The notes beneath the pieces were generated by a model. It had not been told where the DNA came from and did no database searches. It saw nothing but the letters and a program-made list of their open reading frames with translations. A stretch of DNA of 64,000 nucleotides from Rutidosis leptorrhynchoides. Lineage: Eukaryota; Streptophyta; Magnoliopsida; Asterales; Asteraceae. Where the stretch lies: assembly GCF_046630445.1 (NCBI RefSeq), contig NC_092343.1, forward strand, positions 136,579,501 through 136,643,500, written 5' to 3'. Positions 23,687-37,166 of the stretch are shown one piece after another (position 1 is the stretch's first letter; each line of letters opens with the position of its first letter). Made by a program: the position numbers and the translations under genes.

Positions 23687-26600
23687 TTAAGCTGTTGAAG
23701 GTGTTGACGAATCTTCTGGAAATAGATGCGGGTATTTCTTCTTCATCTGATCTTCACACTCCCAGGTGAACTCGGGTCCTCTACGAGTATTCCATCGAAC
23801 CTTAACAATCGGTATCTTGTTTTGCTTAAGTCTCTTAACCTCACGATCCATTATTTCGACGGGTTCTTCAATGAACTAAAGTTTTTCATTGATTTGGATT
23901 TCGTCCAACAGAATAGTGAGATCTTCTTTAGCAAAACATTTCTTCAAATTCGAGACATGGAAAGTGTTATGTATAGTCGCGAGTTGTTGACGTAGCTCCA
24001 GTTGGTAAGCTACTGGTCTGACACGATCTATAATCTTGAATGGTCCAATGTACCTTGGATTTAGTTTCTCCCATTTACCAAATCGAACAACGCCTTTCCA
24101 AGGTGAAACCTTAAGCATGACCATTTCTCTAATTTCAAACTCTGTATCTTTTCTTTTACTGTCCGCGTAGCTCTTTTGTCGACTCTGGACGGTTTTCAAT
24201 CGTTGTTGTATTTGGATGATTTTCTCGGTAGTTTCTTGTATTATCTCCGGACCCGTAATCTGTCTATCCCCCACTTCATTCCAAAAAATCGGAGACCTGC
24301 ACTTTCTACCATAAAGTGCCTCAAACGGCGCCATCTCAATACTAGAATGATAACTATTGTTGTAGGAAAATTCTGCTAACGGTAGGTGTCGATCCCAAAT
24401 GTTTTCGAAATCAATAACACATGCTCGTAGCATGTCTTCAAGCGTTTGTATCATCCTTTCACTCTGCCCATCAGTTTGTGGATGATAGGCAGTACTCATG
24501 TCTAGACGAGTCCCCAATGTTTGTTGCAATGTCTGCCAGAACCTTGAAACAAATCTACCATCCCTATCAGAGATAATAGAGACGGGTATTCCATGTCTGG
24601 AGACAACCTCCTTCAAATACAATCGCGCCAACTTCTCCATTTTGTCATCTTCTCTCATTGGCAGGAAGTGTGCTGACTTGGTGAGACGATCAACTATTAC
24701 CCAAATAGTATCATAACCACTTGCAGTCCTTGGAAATTTAGTAATGAAATCCATGGTAATGTTTTCCCATTTCCATTCCGGGATTTCAGGTTGTTGTAGT
24801 AGACCTGATGGTTTCTGATGTTCAGCTTTGACCTTAGAACACGTCAAACATTCTCCTACATATTTAGCAATATCGGCTTTCATACCCGGCCACCAAAAGT
24901 GTTTCTTGAGATCTTTATACATCTTCTCCGCTCCGGGATGTATTGAATATCTGGTTTTATGTGCTTCCTTAAGTACCATTTCTCACATATCTCCAAACCT
25001 TGGTACCCAAATTCTATCAGCCCTATATCGGGTTCCGTCTTCCCAAATTTTAAGATGTTTCTCTGATCCTTTAGGTATCTCATTCTTCAACTTTCCTTCT
25101 TTTACAACCCCCTGTTGCGCCTCCTGTATTTGAGTAGTAAGGTTAGTACGAATAATTATATTCATAGCTTTTACCCGTATAGGTTCTCTGTCCTTTCTAC
25201 TCGAAGCGTCAGCTACCACATTCGCCTTCCCCGGGTGGTATCGAATCTCAAAATCATAATCATTCAACAGTTCAATCCACCTGCGTTGTCTCATATTCAG
25301 TTGCTTCTGATTAAATATATGTTGGAGGCTTTTGTGTTTGTATATATAATACTTTTGACCCCATATAAATAATGCCTCCAAGTCTTTAATGCAAAATCAA
25401 CAGCACACAATTCCAAATCGTGAGTTGTATAATTTTACTCGTGAATCTTCAATTGTCTAGACGCATAAGCAATCACCTTCGTTTGTTGCATTAATACACA
25501 ACCCAGACCTTGCTTTGATGCGTCACAATAAATCACAAAATCATCATTCCCTTCAGGCAATGACAATATAGGTGCCGTAGTTAGCTTTTTCTTCAATAAC
25601 TGAAACGCCTTCTCTTGTTCATCCTTCCATTCAAATTTCGTCCCTTTATGCGTTAATGCAGTCAAGGGTTTTGCTATTTTGGAGATTTTTTGGATGAATC
25701 TTCTGTAGTAACCAGCCAATCCTAAAAATTGACGTATATGCTTCGGAGTTTTTGGGGTTTCCCACTTTTCAACGGTTTCGATCTTTGCCGGGTCTACCTG
25801 GATACCTTCTTTGTTCACTATGTGACTGAGGAATTGAACTTCTTCCAACCAAAATGCACACTTTGAAAACTTAGCGTACAGTTTTTCTTTCCTCAATACT
25901 TCTAGCACTTTTCTCAAATGTTCTTTGTGCTCTTGATCATTTTTTGAGTAAATAAGTATGTCATCGATGAAAACAATGACAAACTTGTCAAGATATGGCC
26001 CACACACTCGGTTTATAAGGTCCATGAACACAGCTGGTTCGTTAGTCAATCCAAACGGCATAACCATAAACTCGTAATGACCATAACGCGTCCTAAAAGC
26101 AGTTTTTGGAATATCATCCTCCTTTACTCACATTTGATGATATCCAGAACGTAAATCAATTTTCTAATAAACCGACGAGCCTTGTAGTTGATCAAATAAG
26201 TCGTCAATTCTCGGCATTGGATAATGGTTTTTGATGGTAAGTTTATTCAACTCTCTGTAGTCACTACACATCCTAAATGTACCATCCTTCTTCTTAACAA
26301 ACAAAACAGGAGCTCCCCATGGTGATGTGCTTGGTCGAATCAAACTACATTCTAATAGTTCTTGCAGTTGACTTTGCAGTTCTTTCATCTCGCTGGGTGC
26401 GAGTCTGTAAGGAGCACGAGCTATTGGTGCAGCTCCTGGTACAAGATCTATTTGAAATTCAACAGATCGATGTGGAGGTAGTCCCGGTAATTCTTTCGGA
26501 AATACATCGGGAAATTCTTTTGCGACGGGAACATCATTGATGCTCTTTTCTTCAGTTTGTACTTTCTCAACGTGTGCTAGAACAGCATAGAAACATTTTA

Positions 26601-28232
26601 TTATTAGTTTTTGTGCCTTCAAATTACTAATAAGATGTAGCTTCGTGTTGCCCTTTTCTCCATACACCATTAAGGGTTCTCCTTCTTCTTGTATAATGCG
26701 AATTACATTTTTGTAACATACGATCTCTGCTTTCATCTCCTTCAGCCAGTCCATGCCAACTATTACATCAAAACTCCCTAACTCTACTGGTATCAAATCA
26801 ATCTTAAATATTTCGCTACCCAGTTTAATTTCTCGATTCCGGCATATATAATCTGCTGAAATTAATTTACCGTTTGCTAATTCGAGTAAAAATTTACTAT
26901 TCAACGGCGTTAATGGACAACTTAATTTAGCACAAAAATCTCTACTCATATAGCTTCTATCCGCACCCGAATAAAATAAAACGTAAGCAGATTTATTGTC
27001 AATAAGAAACGTACCCGTAACAAGTTCCGGGTCTTCCTGTGCCTCTGCCGCATTAATATTGAAAACTCTTCCGTGGCCTTATCCATTCGTGTTCTCCTGG
27101 TTCAGGCAATTTCTAATAATGTGGCCCGGTTTTCCACATTTATAACAAACTACATTGGCATAACTTACTCCGACACTACTTGCTCCGCCATTACTCATTC
27201 CGACACCATTTGTTCCTTTCGTTCTGTTAACCCCTAGTCCGTAGACCTCACACTTCGCCGCGCTATGACCATTTCTTTTACACTTGTTGCAAAATTTGGT
27301 GCAGAACCCCTAGTGATACTTTTCACACCATTGGCATAGCTGCTTCTGATTGTTGTTGTTGTTGCGGTTGTTATTGTTGTTGGGATGATTGTTGTAGTTG
27401 TTGTTGTTGTTGTTGTGCCATTTGTTGTAGTTGCGATTGATGTTGCGATTGTTGGGATAGTTGTTGTTGTATTGGTGACTCTTATCACCGTTTTCCTCCC
27501 ACTTTCTTTTGACTAGCTTCACGTTGGCCTCTTCGGCTGCCTGTTCTTTAATTCTTCCCTCAATCTGGTTCACTAGTTTGTGAGCCATTCTACATGCCTT
27601 TTGTATGGAGGCAGGCTCATGTGAACTTATATCTTCTTGGATTCTTTCCGGTAACCCTTTCACAAATGCGTCGATCTTCTCTTCCTCATCTTCGAACGCT
27701 CTCGGACACAACAGGCACAATTCTGTGAATTGTCTTTCGTACAAAGTAATATCGAATCCCTGTGTTCATAACCCTCTAAGTTCTGACTTGAGCTTATTGA
27801 CCTCGTTTCTGGGCGGTACTTCTCGTTCATCAAGTGCTTGAATGCTGACCACGGTAGCGCGTAAGCAGCATCTTGTCCCACTTGCTCTAGATAGGTATTC
27901 CACCATGTTAACGCAATACATGTGAAGGTATGCGTAGTGTACTTCACTTTGTCTCCTTCAGCACACTTACTTATGGCAAACACCGATTCAACTTTCTCGG
28001 TCCACCGTTTCAATCCGATTGGTCCTTCGGTCCCATCAAATTCTGAAGGTTTGCAGGCACTGAATTCCTTGTAGGAGCATCCTACACGATTTCTTGCACC
28101 GTTAGCTGTATTGCTAGATTCAGAGTTATTGTTGGTATGTAGCGCGGCCTGTACTGCGGCTATGTTTGAAGCAAGAAAGGTACGAAATTCCTATTTGCTC
28201 ATATTCAAGGTGTGTCGAGTAGTCGGTGCCAT
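23687..28232 (-). pseudogene. F-outer gag-pol, heavily mutated
   Basis: The full gag-pol order is recognisable but broken. Gag (from the ATG at 28232) has a stop at codon 14 and a frameshift near 27740. The protease active site reads FYSGAD at about 26965, so the catalytic Asp is replaced by Tyr. RT has stops after SSVY (26164) and at HQM* (about 26126), with FIDD intact. RNase H has a stop at about 25435 and a frameshift. Integrase (23876-24979, 367 codons open) has H7/H14/C44/C47 and the triad D77, D138, E174 (35-residue D-E spacing). The chromodomain (FIEEPVEIMDREV...EFTWE) follows a Gln-to-stop change at 23876. Wild-type states are inferred from F-inner. Confidence 0.93.
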
Positions 28233-28557
28233 TTCCTTCAAAATAGTCAAATGAAACAATTTAATCATACAGAATATTAAGAGTAGTCAATAGTATCTCG
28301 TAGCATAATATGAACTCATTTATAAAAGCTTTTTCTTCATATTAGCGTTTTATAAGTTTAAATTCGGGTACTATCTACCCGTTAAGTTCATACTTAGTAG
28401 CTAATATATACAATTCAACTACTACAATTCCATATGAAAAACTGATTATAATAATATATCACATACAAATATTCTTCAAACTTACAACTTCGCTATATTA
28501 CATATAACATGAAATATAGTACACTATGATACAAGACAGTTTTGAAGATAAATCTAG

Positions 28558-28958
28558 TTAATACGCAAGTTGTTTGGCAAAGGAAATAAAGACACGTAAT
28601 TCATAAGTCTAGAAACAAGTCATGCATTTTGGTTTTACTAAGACGACTTCCCATCCTTGATCTTGTGGAAAATAACCGTTATGACCATTAGCTAGGCAGC
28701 ATGTTGTAATGTCGTCAAAAGGACGAGGGTTTCGTATTGTCCAACAGCCCTGTAATAATCTAAAAACCTTGTTTCTCACCCCAACTACTGAATTCGTCAC
28801 TTGTGGGAAAGTTTTATTTAAAAGCTGCAATCCGATGTTCTTTTTCTCACTTTGGTAAGAAGCAAACATCACTAACCCGTAAGCATAACATGCTTCTTTA
28901 TGTTGCATGTTAGAAGCTCTTTCTAATTCACGAAATCGTATGTTGGGATATCTTGAGT
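28558..28958 (-). pseudogene. F-outer F-box ORF, C-terminal part
   Basis: This continues the F-box protein of F-outer beyond the F-inner insertion. It reads DSRYPNIRFRELERASNMQHKEACYAYG... and is collinear with residues from about 93 of the intact F-inner copy. A Trp-to-stop change occurs at MTCF* (28609), and the last residues end at the TAA at 28558-28560. The segment carries the Sel1/TPR-like part (AxxxQHKEACYAYGLVMFASYQ) that follows the F-box in At2g35280-like proteins. Confidence 0.8.
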
Positions 28959-28963
28959 CAAAA

Positions 28964-31900
28964 TGAAATGTCCCGTTCTTATTGATTAAAAACGTTCCAT
29001 ATTAATTGATTTCGTTGCGAGGTTTTGACCTCTATATGAGACGTTTTTCAAAGACTGCATTCATTTTAAAACAAACCATAACCTTTATTTCATCAATAAA
29101 GGTTTAAAAAGCTTTACGTAGATTATCAAATAATGATAATCTAAAATATCCTGTTTACACACGACCATTACATAATGGTTTACAATACAAATATGTTACA
29201 ACAAAATAAGTTTCTTGAATGCAGTTTTTACACAATATCATACAAGCATGGACTCCAAATCTCGTCCTTATTTAAGTATGCGACAGCGGAAGCTCGTAAT
29301 AATCACCTGAGAATAAACATGCTTAAAACGTCAACAAAAATGTTGGTGAGTTATAGGTTTAACCTATATATATCAAATCATAATAATAGACCACAAGATT
29401 TCATATTTCAATACACATCCCATACATAGAGATAAAAATCATTCATATGGTGAACACCTGGTAACCGACATTAACAAGATGCATATATAGAATATCCCCA
29501 TCATTCCGGGACACCCTTCGGATATGATATAAATTTCGAAGTACTAAAGCATCCGGTACTTTGGATGGGGTTTGTTAGGCCCAATAGATCTATCTTTAGG
29601 ATTCGCGTCAATTAGGGTGTCTGTTACCTAATTCATAGATTACCAGACTTAATAAAAAGGGGCATATTCGATTTCGATAATTCAACCATAGAATGTAGTT
29701 TCACGTACTTGTGTCTATTTTGTAAATCATTTATAAAACCTGCATGTATTCTCATCCCAAAAATATTAGATTTTAAAAGTGGGACTATAACTCACTTTCA
29801 CAGATTTTTACTTCGTCGGGAAGTAAGACTTGGCCACTGGTTGATTCACGAACCTATAACAATATATACATATATATCAAAGTATGTTCAAAATATATTT
29901 ACAACACTTTTAATATATTTTGATGTTTTAAGTTTATTAAGTCAGCTGTCCTCGTTAGTAACCTACAACTAGTTGTCCACAGTTAGATGTACAAAAATAA
30001 ATCGATAAATATTATCTTGAATCAATCCACGACCCAGTGTATACGTATCTCAGTATTGATCACAACTCAAACTATATATATTTTGGAATCAACCTCAACC
30101 CTGTATAGCTAACTCCAACATTCACATATAGAGTGTCTATGGTTGTTCCGAAATATATATAGATGTATCGACATGATAGGTCGAAACATTGTATACGTGT
30201 CTATGGTATCTCAAGATTACATAATATACAATACAAGTTGATTAAGTTATGGTTGGAATAGATTTGTTACCAATTTTCACGTAGCTAAAATGAGAAAAAT
30301 TATCCAATCTTGTTTTACCCATAACTTCTTCATTTTAAATCCGTTTTGAGTGAATCAAATTGCTATGGTTTCATATTGAACTCTATTTTATGAATCTAAA
30401 CAGAAAAAGTATAGGTTTATAGTCGGAAAAATAAGTTACAAGTCGTTTTTGTAAAGGTAGTCATTTCAGTCGAAAGAACGACGTCTAGATGACCATTTTA
30501 GAAAACATACTTCCACTTTGAGTTTAACCATAATTTTTGGATATAGTTTCATGTTCATAATAAAAATCATTTTCTCAGAATAACAACTTTTAAATCAAAG
30601 TTTATCATAGTTTTTAATTAACTAACCCAAAACAGCCCGCGGTGTTACTACGACGGCGTAAATCCGGTTTTACGGTGTTTTTCGTGTTTCCAGGTTTTAA
30701 ATCATTAAGTTAGCATATCATATAGATATAGAACATGTGTTTAGTTGATTTTAAAAGTCAATTTAGAAGGATTAACTTTTGTTTGCGAACAAGTTTAGAA
30801 GTAACTAAACTATGTTCTAGTGATTACAAGTTTAAACCTTCGAATAAGATAGCTTTATATGTATGAATCGAATGATGTTATGAACATCATTACTACCTTA
30901 AGTTCCTTGGATAAACCTACTGTAAAAGAGAAAAATGGATCTAGCTTCAACGGATCCTTGGATGGCTCGAAGTTCTTGAAGCAGAATCATGACACGAAAA
31001 CAAGTTCAAGTAAGATCATCACTTGAAATAAGATTGTTATAGTTATAGAAATTGAACCAAAGTTTGAATATGATTATTACCTTGTATTAGAATGATAACC
31101 TACTGTAAGAAACAAAGATTTCTTGAGGTTGGATGATCACCTTACAAGATTGGAAGTGAGCTAGCAAACTTGAAAGTATTCTTGATTTTATGTAACTAGA
31201 ACTTGTAAAATATATGAAGAACACTTAGAACTTGAAGATAGAACTTGAGAGAGATCAATTAGATGAATAAAATTGAAGAATGAAAGTGTTTGTAGGTGTT
31301 TTTGGTCGTTGGTGTATGGATTAGATATAAAGGATATGTAATTTTGTTTTCATGTAAATAAGTCATGAATGATTACTCATATTTTTGTAATTTTATGAGA
31401 TATTTCATGCTAGTTGCCAAATGATGGTTCCCACATGTGTTAGGTGACTCACATGGGCTGCTAAGATCTGATCATTGGAGTGTATATACCAATAGTACAT
31501 ACATCTAAAAGCTGTGTATTGTACGAGTACGAATACGGGTGCATACGAGTAGAATTGTTGATGAAACTGAACGAGGATGTAATTGTAAGCATTTTTGTTA
31601 AGTAGAAGTATTTTGATAAGTGTCTTGAAGTCTTTCAAAAGTGTATGAATACATATTAAAACACTACATGTATATACATTTTAACTGAGTCGTTAAGTCA
31701 TCGTTAGTCGTTACATGTAAATGTTGTTTTGAAACCTTTAGGTTAACGATCTTGTTAAATGTTGTTAACCCAATGTTTATAATATCAAAAGAGATTTTAA
31801 ATTAATATATTATCATGATATTATGATGTACGAATATCTCTTAATATGATATATATACATTAAATGTAGTTACAACGATAATCGTTACATATATGTCTCG

Positions 31901-32212
31901 TTTCAAAATCATTAAGTTAGTAGTCTTGTTTTTACATATGTAGTTCATTGTTAATATACTTAATGATATGTTTACTTATCATAATATCATGTTAACTATA
32001 TATATAACCATATATATGTCATCATATAGTTTTTACAAGTTTTAACGTTCGTGAATCACCGGTCAACTTGGGTGGTCAATTGTCTATATGAAACCTATTT
32101 CAATTAATCAAGTCTTAACAAGTTTGATTGCTTAACATGTTGGAAACATTTAATCATGTAAATATCAATCTCAATTAATATATATAAACATGGAAAAGTT
32201 CGGGTCACTACA
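28964..32212 (-). mobile_element. F-inner 3' LTR, 3249 bp
   Basis: It pairs with 38812-42061 and is followed by the same PPT-side sequence as F-outer's 3' LTR. It contains no gene. A 77-codon open frame conserved in all minus-strand F LTRs lacks an ATG start. Confidence 0.95.
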
Positions 32213-32247
32213 GTACCTACCCGTTAAATAAATTTCGTCCCGAAATT

Positions 32248-34368
32248 TTAAGCTGTTGAAGGTGTTGACGAATCTTCTGGAAATAGATGCGGGTATTTCT
32301 TCTTCATCTGATCTTCACGCTCCCAGGTGAACTCGGGTCCTCTACGAGCATTCCATCGAACCTTAACAATTGGTATCTTGTTTTGCTTAAGTCTTTTAAC
32401 CTCACGATCCATTATTTCGACGGGTTCTTCGATGAATTGAAGTTTTTCGTTGATTTGGATTTCATCTAACGGAATAGTGAGATCTTCTTTAGCAAAACAT
32501 TTCTTCAAATTCGAGACGTGGAAAGTGTTATGTACAGCCGCGAGTTGTTAAGGTAACTCTAGTCGGTAAGCTACTGGTCCGACACGATCAATAATCTTGA
32601 ATGGTCCAATATACCTTGGATTTAATTTCCCTCGTTTACCAAATCGAACAACGCCTTTCCAAGGTGCAACTTTAAGCATGACCATCTCTCCAATTTCAAA
32701 TTCTATATCTTTTCTTTTAATGTCAGCGTAGCTCTTTTGTCGACTTTGGGCAGATTTCAACCTTTGTTGAATTTGGATGATCTTCTCGGTAGTTTCTTGT
32801 ATAATCTCCGGACCCGTAATCTGTCTATCCCCCACTTCACTCCAACAAATCGGAGACCTGCACTTTCTACCATAAAGTGCTTCAAACGGCGCCATCTCAA
32901 TGCTTGAATGGTAGCTGTTGTTGTAGGAAAATTCTGTTAACGGTAGATGTCGATCCCAACTGTTTCCGAAATCAATAACACATGCTCGTAGCATGTCTTC
33001 AAGCGTTTGTATCGTCCTTTCGCTCTGCCCATCAGTTTGTGGATGATAGGCAGTACTCATGTCTAGACGAGTTCCTAATGCTTGCTGTAATGTCTGCCAG
33101 AATCTTGAAATAAATCTGCCATCCCTATCAGAGATAATAGAGATTGGTATTCCATGTCTGGAGACAACTTCCTTCAAATACAGTCGTGCTAACTTCTCCA
33201 TCTTGTCATCTTCTCTTATTGGTAGGAAGTGTGCCGATTTGGTGAGACGATCAACTATTACCTAAATAGTATCAAAACCACTTGCAGTCCTTGGCAATTT
33301 AGTGATGAAATCCATGGTAATGTTTTCCCATTTCCATTCCGGGATTTCGGGTTGTTGAAGTAGACCTGATGGTTTTTGATGCTCAGCTTTGACCTTAGAA
33401 CACGTCAAACATTCTCCTACGTATTTAGCAACATCGGCTTTCATACCCTGCCATCAAAAATGTTTCTTGAGATCCTTGTACATCTTCCCCGTTCCAGGAT
33501 GTATTGAGTATCTGGTTTTATGAGCTTCTCTAAGTACCATTTCTCTCATATCTCCAAATTTTGGTACCCAAATCCTTTCAGCCCTATACCGGGTTCCGTC
33601 TTCCCGAATATTAAGATGCTTCTCTGATCCTTTGGGTATTTCATCCTTTAAATTTCCCTCTTTTAAAACTCCTTGTTGCGCCTCCTTTATTTGAGTAGTA
33701 AGGTTATTATGAATCATTATATTCATAGATTTTACTCGAATGGGTTCTCTGTCCTTCCTGCTCAAGGCATCGGCTACCACATTTGCCTTCCCCGGGTGGT
33801 AACGAATCTCAAAGTCGTAATCATTCAATAATTCAATCCACCTACGCTGCCTCATATTCAGTTGTTTCTGATTAAATATGTGTTGAAGACTTTTGTGGTC
33901 GGTATATATAATACTTTTGACCCCATATAAGTAGTGCCTCCAAGTCTTTAATGCAAAAACAACCGCGCCTAATTCCAAATCATGCGTCGTATAATTTTGT
34001 TCGTGAATCTTCAATTGTCTAGACTCATAAGCAATCACCTTCGTTCGTTGCATTAATACACAACCGAGACCTTGCTTTGAAGCATCACAATAAATCACAA
34101 AATCATCATTCCCTTCAGGCAATGACAATATAGGTGCCGTAGTTAGCTTTTTCTTCAATAACTGAAACGCTTTCTCTTGTTCATCATTCCATTCAAATTT
34201 CTTCCCTTTATGCGTTAATGCAGTCAAGGGTTTTGCTATTCTGGAAAAGTCTTGGATGAACCTTCTGTAGTAACCAGCTAGTCCTAAAAACTGGCGTATG
34301 TGTTTCGGAGTTTTCGGGGTTTCCCACTTTTCAACAGTTTCTATCTTTGCCGGATCCACCTTAATACC
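32248..34368 (-). pseudogene. F-inner pol 3' part: RNase H, integrase, chromodomain with three further stops
   Basis: This is the same frame as the upstream gag-protease-RT ORF after the TAA at 34369-34371. RNase H motifs are VIYCDAS, THDLELGAVV and YTDHKSL. Integrase has a zinc finger ending CLTCSKV, then TMDFIT, SDRDGRF and GQSERTI for the D,D35E triad. The chromodomain reads FIEEPVEIMDREV...RRGPEFTWERED, which in chromoviruses binds modified histones to guide integration. Stops at 33454 (HF*, Trp in F-outer), 33262 (DTI*, Trp elsewhere) and 32548 (LP*, Gln elsewhere) are all explicable as C-to-T or G-to-A changes. The end is the TAA at 32248-32250. Confidence 0.95.
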
Positions 34369-36825
34369 TTATTTGTTCACTATGTGACCGAGGAATTGAA
34401 CTTCTTCCAACCAAAATGCACACTTTGAAAACTTAGCGTACAATTCTTCCTTCCTCAATACTTCTAACACCTTTCTCAAATGTTCACCGTGTTCTTGGTC
34501 ATTCTTTGAGTAAATAAGTATGTCATCAATGAAAACAATGACAAACTTGTCAAGGTATGGTCCACACACTCGGTTCATAAGGTCCATGAACACAGCTGGT
34601 GCATTAGTTAAACCAAATGGCATGACCATAAACTCGTAATGACCGTAACGTGTTCTGAAAGCAGTCTTTGGAATATCATCTTCTTTCACCCGCATTTGAT
34701 GATACCCGGAACGTAAGTCAATCTTTGAATAAACAGACGAGCCTTGTAGTTGATCAAATAAGTCGTCGATTCTCGGTAGTGGGTAGCGGTTCTTGATGGT
34801 AAGTTTGTTCAACTCTCGGTAGTCGATACACAACCTGAATGTACCATCTTTCTTCTTGACAAACAAAACAGGAGCTCCCCACGGTGATGTGCTTGGTCGA
34901 ATGAAACCACGCTCTAAAAGTTCTTGTAATTGGCTTTGCAGTTCTTTCATCTCGCTGGGTGCGAGTCTGTAAGGAGCACGAGCTATTGGTGCAGCTCCTG
35001 GTACAAGATCTATTTGAAATTCAACGGATCGATGTGGGGGTAATCCCGGTAATTCTTTGGGAAATACATCGGGAAATTCTTTTGCAATGGGAACATCATT
35101 GATGCTCTTTTCTTCAGTTTGTACTTTCTCGACGTGTGCTAGAACAGCATAGCAACCTTTTCTTATTAGTTTTTGTGCCTTCAAATTACTAATAAGATGT
35201 AGCTTCGTGTTGCCCTTTTCTCCGTACACCATTAAGGGTTTTCCTTTTTCTCGTATAATGCGAATTGCATTTTTGTAACAGACGATCTCTGCTTTCACTT
35301 CCTTCAACCAGTCCATACCGATTATCACATCAAAACTCCCTAACTCTACTGGTATCAAATCAATCTTAAATGTTTCGCTAACCAGTTTAATTTCTCGATT
35401 CCGACATATATTATCTGCTGAAATTAATTTACCATTTGCTAATTCGAGTAAAAATTTACTATCCAAAGGCGTCAATGGACAACTTAATTTAGCACAAAAA
35501 TCTCTACTCATATAGCTTCTATCCGCACCCGAATCAAATAAAACGTAAGCAGATTTATTGTCAATAAGAAACGTACCCGTAACAAGCTCCGGGTCTTCCT
35601 GTGCCTCTGCCGCATTAATATTGAAAACTCTTCCGCGGCCTTGTCCATTCGTGTTCTCCTGGTTCGGGCAATTTCTAATAATGTGGCCCGGTTTTCCACA
35701 TTTATAACAAACTACATTGGCATAACTTGCTCCGACACTACTTGCTCCGCCATTACTCGTTCCGACACCATTTGTTCCTTTCGTTCTATTAACCCCTGGT
35801 CCATAGACCTCACACTTCGCCGCGCTATGACCATTTCTTTTACACTTGTTGCAAAATTTGGTGCAGAACCCCGAGTGATTCTTTTCACACCTTTGGCATA
35901 GCTGCTTCTGATTGTTGTTGTTGTTGTGGTTATTATTGTTGTTGGGATGATTGTTGTAGTTGCTGTTGTTGTTGTTGTTGTTGTTGTTGTTAGGCCGTTT
36001 GTTGTAGTTGCGATTGATGTTGCGATTGTTGGGATAATTGTTGCGATTATTGTTGTAATTGCTGTTGTTGTTGTATTGGTGATTCTTATCACCGTTTTCC
36101 TCCCACTTTCTTTTGACTTGCTTCACATTAGCCTCTTCAGCAGTCTGTTCTTTAATTCTTACTTCAATCTGGTTCACTAGTTTGTGAGCCATTCTACATG
36201 CCTGTTGTATGGAGGCGGGCTCGTGTGAACTTATATCTTCTTGGATTCTTTCCGGTAATCCTTTCACAAACGCGTCGATCTTCTCTTCCTCATCTTCGAA
36301 TGCTCCCGGACACAATAGGCACAATTCTGTGAATCGTCTATCGTACGTGGTAATATCAAATCCTTGGGTTCGTAACCCTCTAAGTTCTGTCTTGAGCTTA
36401 TTGACCTCGGTTCTGGGACGGTACTTCTCGTTCATCAAGTGCTTGAATGCTGACCACGGTAGTGCGTACGCATCGTCTTGTCCCACTTGCTCTAGATAGG
36501 TATTCCACCATGTTAACGCAGAACCTGTGAAGGTATGCGTAGCGTACTTCACTTTGTCCTCTTCAGTACACTTACTTATGGCAAACACCGATTCGACCTT
36601 CTCGGTCCAACGTTTCAATCCGATCGGTCCTTCGGTTCCATCAAATTCCAAAGGTTTGCAGGCAGTGAATTCTTTGTAGGTGCATCCTACACGATTTCCT
36701 GTACTGCTAGATCCAAGGTTATTGTTGGTATGTAGCGCAGCCTGTACTGCGGCTATGTTTGAAGCTAGAAAAGTACGGAATTCCTCTTCATTCATATTCA
36801 CGGTGTGTCGAGTAGTCGGTGCCAT
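34369..36825 (-). CDS. F-inner gag-protease-RT ORF (ends at a premature stop)
   Basis: This open frame has 818 codons from the ATG at 36825 ([10 protein letters not shown]). Residues about 55-200 are the Retrotrans_gag capsid ([22 protein letters not shown]). Residues about 248-325 are an Asn-rich low-complexity tract. Three zinc-knuckle-like motifs follow (CQRCEKNH.., [28 protein letters not shown]). The protease site DSGA is at 431-434. RT begins at about 640, and its catalytic FIDD has Asp at 767-768. The frame stops in the RT connection at HIVNK*, where F-outer has Glu. Gag and protease are intact, so the copy could still supply Gag but not full Pol. Twelve codons upstream of the ATG are also open, but the ATG in the MAPTTRH context is conserved in both F copies. 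Confidence 0.93.
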   Translation of the reverse strand: MAPTTRHTVNMNEEEFRTFLASNIAAVQAALHTNNNLGSSSTGNRVGCTYKEFTACKPLEFDGTEGPIGLKRWTEKVESVFAISKCTEEDKVKYATHTFTGSALTWWNTYLEQVGQDDAYALPWSAFKHLMNEKYRPRTEVNKLKTELRGLRTQGFDITTYDRRFTELCLLCPGAFEDEEEKIDAFVKGLPERIQEDISSHEPASIQQACRMAHKLVNQIEVRIKEQTAEEANVKQVKRKWEENGDKNHQYNNNSNYNNNRNNYPNNRNINRNYNKRPNNNNNNNNNSNYNNHPNNNNNHNNNNNQKQLCQRCEKNHSGFCTKFCNKCKRNGHSAAKCEVYGPGVNRTKGTNGVGTSNGGASSVGASYANVVCYKCGKPGHIIRNCPNQENTNGQGRGRVFNINAAEAQEDPELVTGTFLIDNKSAYVLFDSGADRSYMSRDFCAKLSCPLTPLDSKFLLELANGKLISADNICRNREIKLVSETFKIDLIPVELGSFDVIIGMDWLKEVKAEIVCYKNAIRIIREKGKPLMVYGEKGNTKLHLISNLKAQKLIRKGCYAVLAHVEKVQTEEKSINDVPIAKEFPDVFPKELPGLPPHRSVEFQIDLVPGAAPIARAPYRLAPSEMKELQSQLQELLERGFIRPSTSPWGAPVLFVKKKDGTFRLCIDYRELNKLTIKNRYPLPRIDDLFDQLQGSSVYSKIDLRSGYHQMRVKEDDIPKTAFRTRYGHYEFMVMPFGLTNAPAVFMDLMNRVCGPYLDKFVIVFIDDILIYSKNDQEHGEHLRKVLEVLRKEELYAKFSKCAFWLEEVQFLGHIVNK
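35900..36085 (-). repeat. AAC/AAT-repeat tract encoding Asn-rich Gag linker (F-inner)
   Basis: An imperfect trinucleotide repeat (GTT/ATT on the plus strand) encodes runs of Asn with interspersed Tyr, Arg, His and Pro, between the capsid and the zinc knuckles. F-outer has a shorter version at about 27350-27475, so the length varies within the family. Confidence 0.85.
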
Positions 36826-37166
36826 TTCCTTCAAAATAGTCAAATGGAACAAGTTAATCATACAGAATATTAAGAGTAGTTAATAGTATTTCGTAGCATA
36901 ATATGAACTCATTTATAAAAGCTTTTTCTTCATATTAGCGTTTTATAAGTTTAAATTCGGGTAGTACCTACCCGTTAAGTTCATACTTAGTAGCTAATAT
37001 ACAATTCAACTACTACAATTCTATATGAAAAACTGATTATAATAATATTTCGCGTTCAAACTTTTATACAATATTTTACAAACTTACAATACCGCTTATT
37101 TTACATAAAGCATGAAATATAGCACACAATAACTTTGATACAAGATAGTTGTGAAGATAATTCTAG

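Noticed and set aside
35926..36180. Val/Ile-rich frames opposite the Gag Asn tract
   Set aside because: Shadow of the AAC/AAT trinucleotide repeat on the other strand; the Gag frame explains the sequence.
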